This document shows, in pieces, positions 1 to 14,868 of a stretch of DNA of 64,000 nt (the stretch's first letter is position 1; every line of letters begins with the position of its first letter). The DNA lies in the NCBI GenBank assembly GCA_023634235.1, contig JAMKCF010000069.1, positions 186,001 through 250,000 of the forward strand, given 5' to 3'. A program made the position numbers and the translations under genes. This DNA comes from Pisaster brevispinus (Eukaryota > Echinodermata > Asteroidea > Forcipulatida > Asteriidae). The notes beneath the pieces were generated by a model. That model saw only the letters and a list, made by a program, of their open reading frames with translations. It had not been told where the DNA came from and searched no databases.

Positions 1-3000
1 GGAGGTGTCCGCGAAAAGTGATCGCCGAAAATCGCCATGTTACCGGGGGTCGAATTTTGGGAATATTTGACAGGTAGTACCCTGTCGCCATTTTGATTTT
101 TGGGGTCGAAAACAAAAGTGCGATTTGACGGTGCAGCGTTCTAGACTAGACTTCCCTGAAGACCTTTTCTGTGTGGGGACATGGCCAAATCCTAAAACCT
201 GGGCAATTAGGAGCTTTCTACCAAAAAGTGACGCCATCTTTGTTGCCCAAAAAACCTCAATAATTCATGGAATAAAATGGTTGCGGCCTTCAAATTCCAA
301 CCAGCACCGTCGGGGGAGGTGTCCGCGAAAAGTGATCGCCGAAAATCGCCATGTTACCGGGGGTCGAATTTTGGGAATATTTGACAGGTATATTTGACAG
401 GTAGTACCCTGTCGCCATTTTGATTTTTGGGGTCGAAAACAAAAGTGCGATTTGACGGTGCAGCGTTCTAGACTAGACTTCCCTGAACACCTTTTCTGTG
501 TGGGGACATGGCCAAATCCCAAAACCTGGGCAATTAGGAGCTTTCTACCAAAAAGTGACGCCATCTTTGTTGCCCAAAAAACCTCAATAATTCATGGAAT
601 AAAATGGTTGCGGCCTTCAAATTCCAACCAGCACCGTCGGGGGAGGTGTCCGCGAAAAGTGATCGCCGAAAATCGCCATGTTACCGGGGGTCGAATTTTG
701 GGAATATTTGACAGGTAGTACCCTGTCGCCATTTTGATTTTTGGGGTCGAAAACAAAAGTGCGATTTGACGGTGCAGCGTTCTAGACTAGACTTCCCTGA
801 AGACCTTTTCTGTGTGGGGACATGGCCAAATCCCAAAACCTGGGCAATTAGGAGCTTTCTACCAAAAAGTGACGCCATCTTTGTTGCCCAAAAAACCTCA
901 ATAATTCATGGAATAAAATGGTAGCGGCCTTCAAATTCCAACCAGCACCGTCGGGGGAGGTGTCCGCGAAAAGTGATCGCCGAAAATCGCCATGTTACCG
1001 GGGGTCGAATTTTGGGAATATTTGACAGGTAGTACCCTGTCGCCATTTTGATTTTTGGGGTCGAAAACAAAAGTGCGATTTGACGGTGCAGCGTTCTAGA
1101 CTAGACTTCCCTGAAGACCTTTTCTGTGTGGGGCATGGCCAAATCCCAAAACCTGGGCAATTAGGACCTTTCTACCAAAAAGTGACGCCATCTTTGTTGC
1201 CCAAAAAACCTCAATAATTCATGGAATAAAATGGTTGCGGACTTCAAATTCCAACCAGCACCGTCGGGGGAGGTGTCCGCGAAAAGTGATCGCCGAAAAT
1301 CGCCATGTTACCGGGGGTCGAATTTTGGGAATATTTGACAGGTAGTACCCTGTCGCCATTTTGATTTTTGGGGTCGAAAACAAAAGTGCGATTTGACGGT
1401 GCAGCGTTCTAGACTAGACTTCCCTGAAGACCTTTTCTGTGTGGGGACATGGCCAAATCCCAAAACCTGGGCAATTGGGAGCTTTCTACCAAAAAGTGAC
1501 GCCATCTTTGTTGCCCCAAAAACCTCAATAATTCATGGAATAAAATGGTTGCGGCCTTCAAATTCCAACCAGCACCGTCGGGGGAGGTGTCCGCGAAAAG
1601 TGATCGCCGAAAATCGCCATGTTACCGGGGGTCGAATTTTGGGAATATTTGACAGGTAGTACCCTGTCGCCATTTTGATTTTTGGGGTCGAAAACAAAAG
1701 TGCGATTTGACGGTGCAGCGTTCTAGACTAGACTTCCCTGAAGACCTTTTCTGTGTGGGGACATGGCCAAATCCCAAAACCTGGGCAATTAGGAGCTTTC
1801 TACCAAAAAGTGACGCCATCTTTGTTGCCCAAAAAACCTCAATAATTCATGGAATAAAATGGTTGCGGCCTTCAAATTCCAACCAGCACCGTCGGGGGAG
1901 GTGTCCGCGAAAAGTGATCGCCGAAAATCGCCATGTTACCGGGGGTCGAATTTTGGGAATATTTGACAGGTAGTAAGTACCCTGTCGCCATTTTGATTTT
2001 TGGGGTCGAAAACAAAAGTGCGATTTGACGGTGCAGCGTTCTAGACTAGACTTCCCTGAAGACCTTTTCTGTGTGGAGACATGGCCAAATCCCAAAACCT
2101 GGGCAATTAGGAGCTTTCTACCAAAAAGTGACGCCATCTTTGTTGCCCAAAAAACCTCAATAATTCATGGAATAAAATGGTTGCGGCCTTCAAATTCCAA
2201 CCAGCACCGTCGGGGGAGGTGTCCGCGAAAAGTGATCGCCGAAAATCGCCATGTTACCGGGGGTCGAATTTTGGGAATATTTGACAGGTAGTACCCTGTC
2301 GCCATTTTGATTTTTGGGGTCGAAAACAAAAGTGCGATTTGACGGTGCAGCGTTCTAGACTAGACTTCCCTGAAGACCTTTTCTGTGTGGGGACATGGCC
2401 AAATCCCAAAACCTGGGCAATTAGGAGCTTTCTACCAAAAAGTGACGCCATCTTTGTTGCCCAAAAAACCTCAATAGTTCATGGAATAAAATGGTTGCGG
2501 CCTTCAAATTCCAACCAGCACCGTCGGGGGAGGTGTCCGCGAAAAGTGATCGCCGAAAATCGCCATGTTACCGGGGGTCGAATTTTGGGAATATTTGACA
2601 GGTAGTACCCTGTCGCCATTTTGATTTTTGGGGTCGAAAACAAAAGTGCGATTTGACGGTGCAGCTTTCTAGACTAGACTTCCCTGAAGACCTTTTCTGT
2701 GTGGGGACATGGCCAAATCCCAAAACCTGGGCAATTAGGAGCTTTCTACCAAAAAGTGACGCCATCTTTCTTGCCCAAAAAACCTCAATAATTCATGGAA
2801 TAAAATGGTTGCGGCCTTCAAATTCCAACCAGCACCGTCGGGGGAGGTGTCCGCGAAAAGTGATCGCCGAAAATCGCCATGTTACCGGGGCTCGAATTTT
2901 GGGAATATTTGACAGGTAGTACCCTGTCGCCATTTTGATTTTTGGGGTCGAAAACAAAAGTGCGATTTGACGGTGCAGCGTTCTAGACTAGACTTCCCTG

Positions 3001-6000
3001 AACACCTTTTCTGTGTGGGGACATGGCCAAATCCCAAAACCTGGGCAATTAGGAGCTTTCTACCAAAAAGTGACGCCATCTTTGTTGCCCAAAAAACCTC
3101 AATAGTTCATGGAATAAAATGGTTGCGGCCTTCAAATTCCAACCAGCACCGTCGGGGGAGGTGTCCGCGAAAAGTGATCGCCGAAAATCGCCATGTTACT
3201 GGGGGTCGAATTTTGGGAATATTTGACAGGTAGTACCCTGTCGCCATTTTGATTTTTGGGGTCGAAAACAAAAGTGCGATTTGACGGTGCAGCTTTCTAG
3301 ACTAGACTTCCCTGAAGACCTTTTCTGTGTGGGGACATGGCCAAATCCCAAAACCTGGGCAATTAGGAGCTTTCTACCAAAAAGTGACGCCATCTTTCTT
3401 GCCCAAAAAACCTCAATAATTCATGGAATAAAATGGTTGCGGCCTTCAAATTCCAACCAGCACCGTCGGGGGAGGTGTCCGCGAAAAGTGATCGCCGAAA
3501 ATCGCCATGTTACCGGGGCTCGAATTTTGGGAATATTTGACAGGTAGTACCCTGTCGCCATTTTGATTTTTGGGGTCGAAAACAAAAGTGCGATTTGACG
3601 GTGCAGCGTTCTAGACTAGACTTCCCTGAACACCTTTTCTGTGTGGGGACATGGCCAAATCCCAAAACCTGGGCAATTAGGAGCTTTCTACCAAAAAGTG
3701 ACGCCATCTTTGTTGCCCCAAAAAACTCAATAATTCATGGAATAAAATGGTTGCGGCCTTCAAATTCCAACCAGCACCGTCGGGGGAGGTGTCCGCAAAA
3801 AGAGATCGCCGAAAATCGCCATGTTACCGGGGGTCGAATTTTGGGAATATTTGACAGGTAGTACCCTGTCGCCATTTTGATTTTTGGGGTCGAAAACAAA
3901 AGTGCGATTTGACGAGGAACGTTCTAGACTAGACTTCCCTGAAGACCTTTTCTGTGTGGGGACATGGCCAAATCCCAAAACCTGGGCAATTAGGAGCTTT
4001 CCACCAAAAAGTGACGCAATCTTTGTTGCCCAAAAAACCTCAATAATTCATGGAATAAAATGGTTGCGGCCTTCAAAATCCAACCAGCACCGTCGGGGGA
4101 GGTGTCCGCGAAAAGTGATCGCCGAAAATCGTCATGTTACCGGGGGTCGAATTTTGGGAATATTTGACAGGTAGTACCCTGTCGCCATTTTGATTTTTGG
4201 GGTCGAAAACAAAAGTGCGATTTGACGAGGAACGTTCTAGACTAGACTTCCCTGAAGACCTTTTCTGTGTGGGGACATGGCCAAATCCCAAAACCTGGGC
4301 AATTAGGAGCTTTCTACCCAAAAGTGACGCCATCTTTGTTGCCCAAAAAACCTCAATAATTCATGGAATAAAATGGTTGCGGCCTTCAAATTCCAACCAG
4401 CACCGTCGGGGGAGGTGTCCGCAAAAAGTGATCGCCGAAAATCGCCATGTTACCGGGGGTCGAATTTTGGGAATATTTGACAGGTAGTACCCTGTCGCCA
4501 TTTTGATTTTTGGGGTCGAAAACAAAAGTGCGATTTGACGGTGCAGCGTTCTAGACTAGACTTCCCTGAAGACCTTTTCTGTGTGGGTCATGGCCAAATC
4601 CCAAAACCTGGGCAATTAGGAGCTTTCTACCAAAAAGTGACGCCATCTTTGTTGCCCAAAAAACCTCAATAATTCATGGAATAAAATGGTTGCGGCCTTC
4701 AAATTCCAACCAGCACCGTCGGGGGAGGTGTCCGCGAAAAGTGAACGCCGAAAATCGCCATGTTACCGGGGGTCGAATTTTGGGAATATTTGACAGGTAG
4801 TACCCTGTCGCCATTTTGATTTTTGGGGTCGAAAACAAAAGTGCGATTTGACGGTGCAGCGTTCTAGACTAGACTTCCCTGAAGACCTTTTCTGTGTGGG
4901 GACATGGCCAAATCCCAAAACCTGGGCAATTAGGAGCTTTCTACCAAAAAGTGACGCCATCTTTGTTGCCCAAAAAACCTCAATAATTCATGGAATAAAA
5001 TGGTTGCGGCCTTCAAATTCCAACCAGCACCGTCGGGGGAGGTGTCCGCGAAAAGTGATCGCCGAAAATCGCCATGTTACCGGGGGTCGAATTTTGGGAA
5101 TATTTGACAGGTGATTTTTGGGGTCGAAAACAAAAGTGCGATTTGACGGTGCAGCGTTCTAGACTAGACTTCACTGAAGACCTTTTCTGTGTGGGGACAT
5201 GGCCAAATCCCAAAACCTGGGCAATTAGGAGCTTTCTACCAAAAAGTGAAGCCATCTTTGTTGCCCAAAAAACCTCAATAATTCATGGAATAAAATGGTT
5301 GCGGCCTTCAAATTCCAACCAGCACCGTCGGGGGAGGTGTCCGCGAAAAGTGATCGCCGAAAATCGCCATGTTACCGGGGGTCGAATTTTGGGAATATTT
5401 GACAGGTAGTACCCTGTCGCCATTTTGATTTTTGGGGTCGAAAACAAAAGTGCGATTTGACGGTGCAGCGTTCTAGACTAGACTTCCCTGAAGACCTTTT
5501 CTGTGTGGGGACATGGCCAAATCCCAAAACCTGGGCAATAAGGAGCTTTCTACCAAAAAGTGACGCCATCTTTGTTGCCCCAAAAACCTCAATAATCCAT
5601 GGAATAAAATGGTTGCGGCCTTCAAATTCCAACCAGCACCGTCGGGGGAGGTGTCCGCGAAAAGTGATCGCCGAAAATCGTCATGTTACCGGGGGTCGAA
5701 TTTTGGGAATATTTGACAGGTAGTACCCTGTCGCCATTTTGATTTTTGGGGTCGATAACAAAAGTGCGATTTGACGGTGCAGCGTTCTAGACTAGACTTC
5801 CCTGAACACCTTTTCTGTGTGGGGACATGGCCAAATCCCAAAACCTGGGCAATTAGGAGCTTTCTACCAAAAAGTGACGCCATCTTTGTTGCCCAAAAAA
5901 CCTCAATAATTCATGGAATAAAATGGTTGCGGCCTTCAAATTCCAACCAGCACCGTCGGGGGAGGTGTCCGCGAAAAGTGATCGCCGAAAATCGCCATGT

Positions 6001-6711
6001 TACCGGGGGTCGAATTTTGGGAATATTTGACAGGTAGTACCCTGTCGCCATTTTGATTTTTGGGGTCGAAAACAAAAGTGCGATTTGACGGTGCAGCGTT
6101 CTAGACTAGACTTCACTGAAGACCTTTTCTGTGTGGGGACATGGCCAAATCCCAAAACCTGGGCAATTAGGAGCTTTCTACCAAAAAGTGAAGCCATCTT
6201 TGTTGCCCAAAAAACCTCAATAATTCATGGAATAAAATGGTTGCGGCCTTCAAATTCCAACCAGCACCGTCGGGGGAGGTGTCCGCGAAAAGTGATCGCC
6301 GAAAATCGCCATGTTACCGGGGGTCGAATTTTGGGAATATTTGACAGGTAGTACCCTGTCGCCATTTTGATTTTTGGGGTCGAAACAAAAGTGCGATTTG
6401 ACGGTGCAGCGTTCTAGACTAGACTTCCCTGAAGACCTTTTCTGTGTGGGGACATGGCCAAATCCCAAAACCTGGGCAATTAGGAGCTTTCTACCAAAAA
6501 GTGACGCCATCTTTGTTGCCCCAAAAACCTCAATAATCCATGGAATAAAATGGTTGCGGCCTTCAAATTCCAACCAGGACCGTCGGGGGAGGTGTCCGCG
6601 AAAAGTGATCGCCGAAAATCGTCATGTTACCGGGGGTCGAATTTTGGGAATATTTGACAGGTAGTACCCTGTCGCCATTTTGATTTTTGGGGTCGATAAC
6701 AAAAGTGCGAT

Positions 6712-9700
6712 TTGACGGTGCAGCGTTCTAGACTAGACTTCCCTGAAGACCTTTTCTGTGTGGGGACATGGCCAAATCCCAAAACCTGGGCAATTGGGAG
6801 CTTTCTACCAAAAAGTGACGCCAGCTTTGTTGCCCAAAAAACCTCAATAATTCATGGAATAAAATGGTTGCGGCCTTCAAATTCCAACCAGCACCGTCGG
6901 GGGAGGTGTCCGCGAAAAGTGATCGCCGAAAATCGCCATGTTACCGGGGGTCGAATTTTGGGAATATTTGACAGGTAGTACCCTGTCGCCATTTTGATTT
7001 TTGGGGTCGAAAACAAAAGTGCGATTTGACGGTGCAGCGTTCTAGACTAGACTTCCCTGAACACCTTTTCTGTGTGGGGACATGGCCAAATCCCAAAACC
7101 TGGGCAATTAGGAGCATTCTACCAAAAAGTGACGCCATCTTTGTTGCCCAAAAAACCTCAATAATTCATGGAATAAAATGGTTGCGGCCTTCAAATTCCA
7201 ACCAGCACCGTCGGGGGAGGTGTCCGCGAAAAGTGATCGCCGAAAATCGCCATGTTACCCGGGGTCGAATTTTGGGAATATTTGACAGGTAGTACCCTGT
7301 CGCCATTTTGATTTTTGGGGTCGAAAACAAAAGTGCGATTTGACGGTGCAGCGTTCTAGACTAGACTTCCCTGAACACCTTTTCTGTGTGGGGACATGGC
7401 CAAATCCCAAAACCTGGGCAATTAGGAGCTTTCCACCAAAAAGTGACGCCATCTTTGTTGCCCCAAAAACCTCAATAATTCATGGAATAAAATGTTGCGG
7501 CCTTCAAATTCCAACCAGCACCGTCGGGGGAGGTGTCCGCGAAAAGTGATCGCCGAAAATCGCCATGTTACCGGGGGTCGAATTTTGGGAATATTTGACA
7601 GGTAGTACCCTGTCGCCATTTTGATTTTTGGGGTCGAAAACAAAAGTGCGATTTGACGGTGCAGCGTTCTAGACTAGACTTCCCTGAAGACCTTTTCTGT
7701 GTGGGGACATGGCCAAATCCCAAAACCTGGGCAATTAGGAGCTTTCTACCAAAAAGTGAAGCCATCTTTGTTGCCCAAAAAACCTCAATAATTCATGGAA
7801 TAAAATGGTTGCGGCCTTCAAATTCCAACCAGCACCGTCGGGGGAGGTGTCCGCGAAAAGTGATCGCCGAAAATCGCCAAGTTACCGGGGGTCGAATTTT
7901 GGGAATATTTGACAGGTAGTACCCTGTCGCCATTTTGATTTTTGGGGTCGAAAACAAAAGTGCGATTTGACGGTGCAGCGTTCTAGACTAGACTTCCCTG
8001 AACACCTTTTCTGTGTGGGGACATGGCCAAATCCCAAAACCTGGGCAATTAGGAGCTTTCTACCAAAAGTGACGCCAGCTTTGTTGCCAAAAAAACCTCA
8101 ATAATTCATGGAATAAAATGTTGCGGCCTTCAAATTCCAACCAGCACCGTCGGGGGAAGTGTCCGCAAAAAGTGATCGCCGAAAATCGCCATGTTACCGG
8201 GGCTCGAATTTTGGGAATATTTGACAGGTAGTACCCTGTCGCCATTTTGATTTTTGGGGTCGAAAACAAAAGAGCGATTTGACGGTGCAGCGTTCTAGAC
8301 TAGACTTCCCTGAAGACCTTTTCTGTGTGGGGACATGGCCAAATCCCAAAACCTGGGCAATTAGGAGCTTTCTACCAAAAAGTGACGCCATCTTTGTTGC
8401 CCAAAAAACCTCAATAATTCATGGAATAAAATGGTTGCGGCCTTCAAATTCCAACCAGCACCGTCGGGTAGGTGTCCGCGAAAAGTGATCGCCGAAAATC
8501 GCCATGTTACCCGGGGTCGAATTTTGGGAATATTTGACAGGTAGTACCCTGTCGCCATTTTGATTTTTGGGGTCGAAAACAAAAGTGCGATTTGACGGTG
8601 CAGCGTTCTAGACTAGACTTCCCTGAACACCTTTTCTGTGTGGGGACATGGCCAAATCCCAAAACCTGGGCAATTGGGAGCTTTCTACCAAAAAGTGACG
8701 CCAGCTTTGTTGCCCAAAAAACCTCAATAATTCATGGAATAAAATGGTTGCGGCCTTCAAATTCCAACCAGCACCGTCGGGGGAGGTGTCCGCGAAAAGT
8801 GATCGCCGAAAATCGCCATGTTACCGGGGGTCGAATTTTGGGAATATTTGACAGGTAGTACCCTGTCGCCATTTTGATTTTTGGGGTCGAAAACAAAAGT
8901 GCGATTTGACGGTGCAGCGTTCTAGACTAGACTTCCCTGAACACCTTTTCTGTGTGGGGACATGGCCAAATCCCAAAACCTGGGCAATTAGGAGCATTCT
9001 ACCAAAAAGTGACGCCATCTTTGTTGCCCAAAAAACCTCAATAATTCATGGAATAAAATGGTTGCGGCCTTCAAATTCCAACCAGCACCGTCGGGGGAGG
9101 TGTCCGCGAAAAGTGATCGCCGAAAATCGCCATGTTACCCGGGGTCGAATTTTGGGAATATTTGACAGGTAGTACCCTGTCGCCATTTTGATTTTTGGGG
9201 TCGAAAACAAAAGTGCGATTTGACGGTGCAGCGTTCTAGACTAGACTTCCCTGAACACCTTTTCTGTGTGGGGACATGGCCAAATCCCAAAACCTGGGCA
9301 ATTAGGAGCTTTCTACCAAAAAGTGACGCCATCTTTGTTGCCCCAAAAACCTCAATAATTCATGGAATAAAATGTTGCGGCCTTCAAATTCCAACCAGCA
9401 CCGTCGGGGGAGGTGTCCGCGAAAAGTGATCGCCGAAAATCGCCATGTTACCGGGGGTCGAATTTTGGGAATATTTGACAGGTAGTACCCTGTCGCCATT
9501 TTGATTTTTGGGGTCGAAAACAAAAGTGCGATTTGACGGTGCAGCGTTCTAGACTAGACTTCCCTGAAGACCTTTTCTGTGTGGGGACATGGCCAAATCC
9601 CAAAACCTGGGCAATTAGGAGCTTTCTACCAAAAAGTGAAGCCATCTTTGTTGCCCAAAAAACCTCAATAATTCATGGAATAAAATGGTTGCGGCCTTCA

Positions 9701-10440
9701 AATTCCAACCAGCACCGTCGGGGGAGGTGTCCGCGAAAAGTGATCGCCGAAAATCGCCAAGTTACCGGGGGTCGAATTTTGGGAATATTTGACAGGTAGT
9801 ACCCTGTCGCCATTTTGATTTTTGGGGTCGAAAACAAAAGTGCGATTTGACGGTGCAGCGTTCTAGACTAGACTTCCCTGAACACCTTTTCTGTGTGGGG
9901 ACATGGCCAAATCCCAAAACCTGGGCAATTAGGAGCTTTCTACCAAAAGTGACGCCATCTTTGTTGCCAAAAAAACCTCAATAATTCATGGAATAAAATG
10001 TTGCGGCCTTCAAATTCCAACCAGCACCGTCGGGGGAAGTGTCCGCAAAAAGTGATCGCCGAAAATCGCCATGTTACCGGGGCTCGAATTTTGGGAATAT
10101 TTGACAGGTAGTACCCTGTCGCCATTTTGATTTTTGGGGTCGAAAACAAAAGAGCGATTTGACGGTGCAGCGTTCTAGACTAGACTTCCCTGAAGACCTT
10201 TTCTGTGTGGGGACATGGCCAAATCCCAAAACCTGGGCAATTAGGAGCTTTCTACCAAAAAGTGACGCCATCTTTGTTGCCCAAAAAACCTCAATAATTC
10301 ATGGAATAAAATGGTTGCGGCCTTCAAATTCCAACCAGCACCGTCGGGGGAGGTGTCCGCAAAAAGTGATCGCCGAAAATCGCCATGTTACCGGGGCTCG
10401 AATTTTGGGAATATTTGACAGGTAGTACCCTGTCGCCATT
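6712..10440. repeat. 1880-bp higher-order duplication of six satellite units
   Basis: Six consecutive 314-bp units are repeated as a block with an offset of 1880 bp. Private variants recur at this spacing: units starting at 6712, 7026, 7340 and 7653 match 8592, 8906, 9220 and 9533. Rare changes such as the GGAGCATTC variant (7111 and 8991), the single-base loss in AAAATGTTGCGG (7493 and 9373) and the CCAAGTTACC variant (7877 and 9757) are shared. This indicates unequal exchange or block amplification after the units had diverged. Confidence 0.85.
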
Positions 10441-13400
10441 TTGATTTTTGGGGTCGAAAACAAAAGTGCGATTTGACGGTGCAGCGTTCTAGACTAGACT
10501 TCCCTGAAGACCTTTTCTGTGTGGGGACATGGCCAAATCCCAAAACCTGGGCAATTAGGAGCTTTCTACCAAAAAGTGACGCCATCTTTGTTGCCCAAAA
10601 AACCTCAATAATTCATGGAATAAAATGGTTGCGGCCTTCAAATTCCAACCAGCACCGTCGGGGGAGGTGTCCGCAAAAAGTGATCGCCGAAAATCACCAG
10701 GTTACCGGGGGTCGAATTTTGGGAATATTTGACAGGTAGTACCCTGTCGCCATTTTGATTTTTGGGGTCGAAAACAAAAGTGCGATTTGACGGTGCAGCG
10801 TTCTAGACTAGACTACCCTGAAGACCTATTCTGTGTGGGGACATGGCCAAATCCCAAAACCTGGGCAATTAGGAGCTTTCTACCAAAAAGTGACGCCATC
10901 TTTGTTGCCCAAAAAACCTCAATAATTCATGGAATAAAATGGTTGCGGCCTTCAAATTCCAACCAGCACCGTCGGGGGAGGTGTCCGCAAAAAGTGATCG
11001 CCGAAAATTGCCATGTTACCGGGGGTCGAATTTTGGGAATATTTGACAGGTAGTACCCTGTCGCCATTTTGATTTTTGGGGTCGAAAACAAAAGTGCGAT
11101 TTGACGGTGCAGCGTTCTAGACTAGACTTCCCTGAACACCTTTTCTGTGTGGGGACATGGCCAAATCCCAAAACCTGTGCAATTAGGAGCTTTCTACCAA
11201 AAAGTGACGCCATCTTTGTTGCCCAAAAAACCTCAATAATTCATGGAATAAAATGGTTGCGGCCTTCAAATTCCAACCAGCACCGTCGGGGGAGGTGTCC
11301 GCAAAAAGTGATCGCCGAAAATCGCCATGTTACCGGGGGTCGAATTTTGGGAATATTTGACAGGTAGTACCCTGTCGCCATTTTGATTTTTGGGGTCGAA
11401 AACAAAAGTGCGATTTGACGGTGCAGCGTTCTAGACTAGACTTCCCTGAAGACCTTTTCTGTGTGGGAACATGGCCAAATCCCAAAACCTGGGCAATTAG
11501 GAGCTTTCTACCAAAAAGTGACGCCATCTTTGTTGCCCAAAAAAACTCAATAATTCATGGAATAAAATGGTTGCGGCCTTCAAATTCCAACCAGCACCGT
11601 CGGGGGAGGTGTCCGCAAAAAGTGATCGCCGAAAATCGCCATGTTACCGGGGGTCGAATTTTGGGAATATTTGACAGGTAGTACCCTGTCGCCATTTTGA
11701 TTTTTGGGGTCGAAAACAAAAGTGCGATTTGACGGTGCAGCGTTCTAGACTAGACTTCCCTGAAGACCTTTTCTGTGTGGGGACATGGCCAAATCCCAAA
11801 ACCTGGGCAATTAGGAGCTTTCTACCAAAAAGTGATGCCGTCTTTGTTGCCCCAAAAACCTCAATAATTCATGGAATAAAATGGTTGCGGCCTTCAAATT
11901 CCAACCAGCACCGTCGGGGGAGGTGTCCGCAAAAAGTGATCGCCGAAAATCGCCATGTTACCGGGGGTCGAATTTTGGGAATATTTGACAGGTAGTACCC
12001 TGTCGCCATTTTGATTTTTGGGGTCGAAAACAAAAGTGCGATTTGACGGTGCAGCGTTCTAGACTAGACTTCCCTGAAGACCTTTTCTGTGTGGGGACAT
12101 GGCCAAATCCCAAAACCTGGGCAATTAGGAGCTTTCTACCAAAAAGTGACGCCATCTTTGTTGCCCAAAAAACCTCAATAATTCATGGAATAAAATGGTT
12201 GCGGCCTTCAAAGTCCAACCAGCACCGTCGGGGGAGGTGTCCGCAAAAAGTGATCGCCGAAAATCGCCATGTTACCGGGGGTCGAATTTTGGGAATATTT
12301 GACAGGTAGTACCCTGTCGCCATTTTGATTTTTGGGGTCGAAAACAAAAGTGCGATTTGACGGTGCAGCGTTCTAGACTAGACTTCCCTGAAGACCTTTT
12401 CTGTGTGGGGACATGGCCAAATCCCAAAACCTGGGCAATTAGGAGCTTTCTACCAAAAAGTGACGCCATCTTTGTTGCCCAAAAAACCTCAATAATTCAT
12501 GGAATAAAATGGTTGCGGCCTTCAAATTCCAACCAGCACCGTCGGGGGAGGTGTCCGCAAAAAGTGATCGCCGAAAATCGCCATGTTACTGGGGCTCGAA
12601 TTTTGGGAATATTTGACAGGTAGTACCTTGTCGCTATTTTGATTTTTGGGGTCGAAAACAAAAGTGCGATTTGACGATGCAGCGTTCTAGACTAGACTTC
12701 CCTGAAGACCTTTTCTGTGTGGGGACATGGCCAAATCCCAAAACCTGGGCAATTAGGAGCTTTCTACCAAAAAGTGACGCCATCTTTGTTGCCCCAAAAA
12801 CCTCAATAATTCATGGAATAAAATGGTTGCGGCCTTCAAAGTCCAACCAGCACCGACGGGGGAGGTGTCCGCAAAAAGTGATCGCCGAAAATCGCCATGT
12901 TACCGGGGGTCGAATTTTGGGAATATTTGACAGGTAGTACCCTGTCGCCATTTTTATTTTTGGGGTCGAAAACAAAATTTCGATTTGACGGTGCAGCGTT
13001 CTAGACTAGACTTCCCTGAAGACCTTTTCTGTGTGGGGACATGGCCAAATCCCAAAACCTGGGCAATAAGGAGCTTTCTACCAAAAAGTGACGCCATCTT
13101 TGTTGCCCCAAAAACCTCAATAATTCATGGAATAAAATGGTTGCGGCCTTCAAAGTCCAACCAGCACCGTCGGGGGAGGTGTCCGCAAAAAGTGATCGCC
13201 GAAAATCGCCATGTTACCGGGGGTCGAATTTTGGGAATATTTTACAGGTAGTACCCTGTCGCCATTTTGATTTTTGGGGTCGAAAACAAAAGTGCGATTT
13301 GACGGTGCAGCGTTCTAGACTAGACTTCCCTGAAGACCTTTCCTGTATGGGGACATGGCCAAATCCCAAAACCTGGGCAATTAGGAGCTTTCTACCAAAA

Positions 13401-14868
13401 AGTGACGCCATCTTTGTTGCCCAAAAAACCTCAATAATTCATGGAATAAAATGGTTGCGGCCTTCAAATTCCAACCAGCACCGTCGGGGGAGGTGTCCGC
13501 AAAAAGTGATCGCCGAAAATCGCCATGTTACCGGGGGTCGAATTTTGGGAATATTTGACAGGTAGTACCCTGTCGCCATTTTTATTTTGGGGGTCGAAAA
13601 CAAAAGTGCGATTTGACGGTGCAGCGTTCTAGACTAGACTTCCCTGAAGACCTTTTCTGTGTGGGGACATGGCCAAATCCCAAAACCTGGGCAATTAGGA
13701 GCTTTCTACCAAAAAGTGACGCCATCTTTGTTGCCCAAAAAACCTCAATAATTCATGGAATAAAATGGTTGCGGCCTTCAAAGTCCAACCAGCACCGTCG
13801 GGGGAGGTGTCCGCAAAAAGTGATCGCTGAAAATCGCCATGTTACCGGGGCTCGAATTTTGGGAATATTTGACAGGTAGTACCCTGTCGCCATTTTAATT
13901 TTTCGGGTCGAAAACAAAAGTGCGATTTGACAGTGCAGCGTTCTAGACTAGACTTCCCTGAAGACCTTTTCTGTGTGGGGACATGGCCAAATCCCAAAAC
14001 CTGGGCAATAGGAGCTTTCTACCAAAAAGTGACGCCATCTTTGTTGCCCAAAAAATCTCAATAATTCATGGAATAAAATGGTTGCGGCCTTCAAATTCCA
14101 ACCAGCACCGTCGGGGGAGGTGTCCGCAAAAAGTGATCGCCGAAAATCGCCATGTTACCGGGGGTCGAATTTTGGGAATATTTGACAGGTAGTACCCTGT
14201 CGCCATTTTGATTTTTGGGGTCGAAAACAAAAGTGCGATTTGACGGTGCAGCGTTCTAGACTAGACTTCCCTGAAGACCTTTTCTGTATGGGGACATGGC
14301 CAAATCCCAAAACGTGGGCAATTAGGAGCTTTCTACCAAAAAGTGACGCCATCTTTGTTGCCCAAAAAAACCTCAATAATTCATGGAATAAAATGGTTGC
14401 GGCCTTCAAATTCCAACCAGCACCGTCGGGGGAGGTGTCCGCAAAAAGTGATCGCCGAAAATCGCCATGTTACCGGGGGTCGAATTTTGGGAATATTTGA
14501 CAGGTAGTACACTGTCGCCTTTTTGGTTTTTGGGGTCGAAAACAAAAGTGCGATTTGACGGTGCAGCGTTCTAGACTAGACTTCCCTGAAGACCTTTTCT
14601 GTGTGGGGACATGGCCAAATCCCAAAACCTGGGCAATTAGGAGCTTTTTACCAAAAAGTGACGCCATCTTTGTTGCCCAAAAAACCTCAATAATTCATGG
14701 AATAAAATGGTTGCGGCCTTCAAATTCCAACCAGCACCGTCGGGGGAGGTGTCTGCAAAAAGTGATCGCCGAAAATCGCCATATTACCGGGGGTCGAATT
14801 TTGGGAATATTTGACAGGTAGTACCCTGTCGCCATTTAGATTTTTGGGGTCGAAAACAAAAGTGCGAT

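Noticed and set aside
13137..13565. A longer 142-codon frame across two satellite units, and 143-codon frames at 18475 and 20657
   Set aside because: These arise where a point change (TTTGAC to TTTTAC at 13242) or a short indel removes a stop or joins frames. The two 143-codon frames are copies of each other by block duplication.
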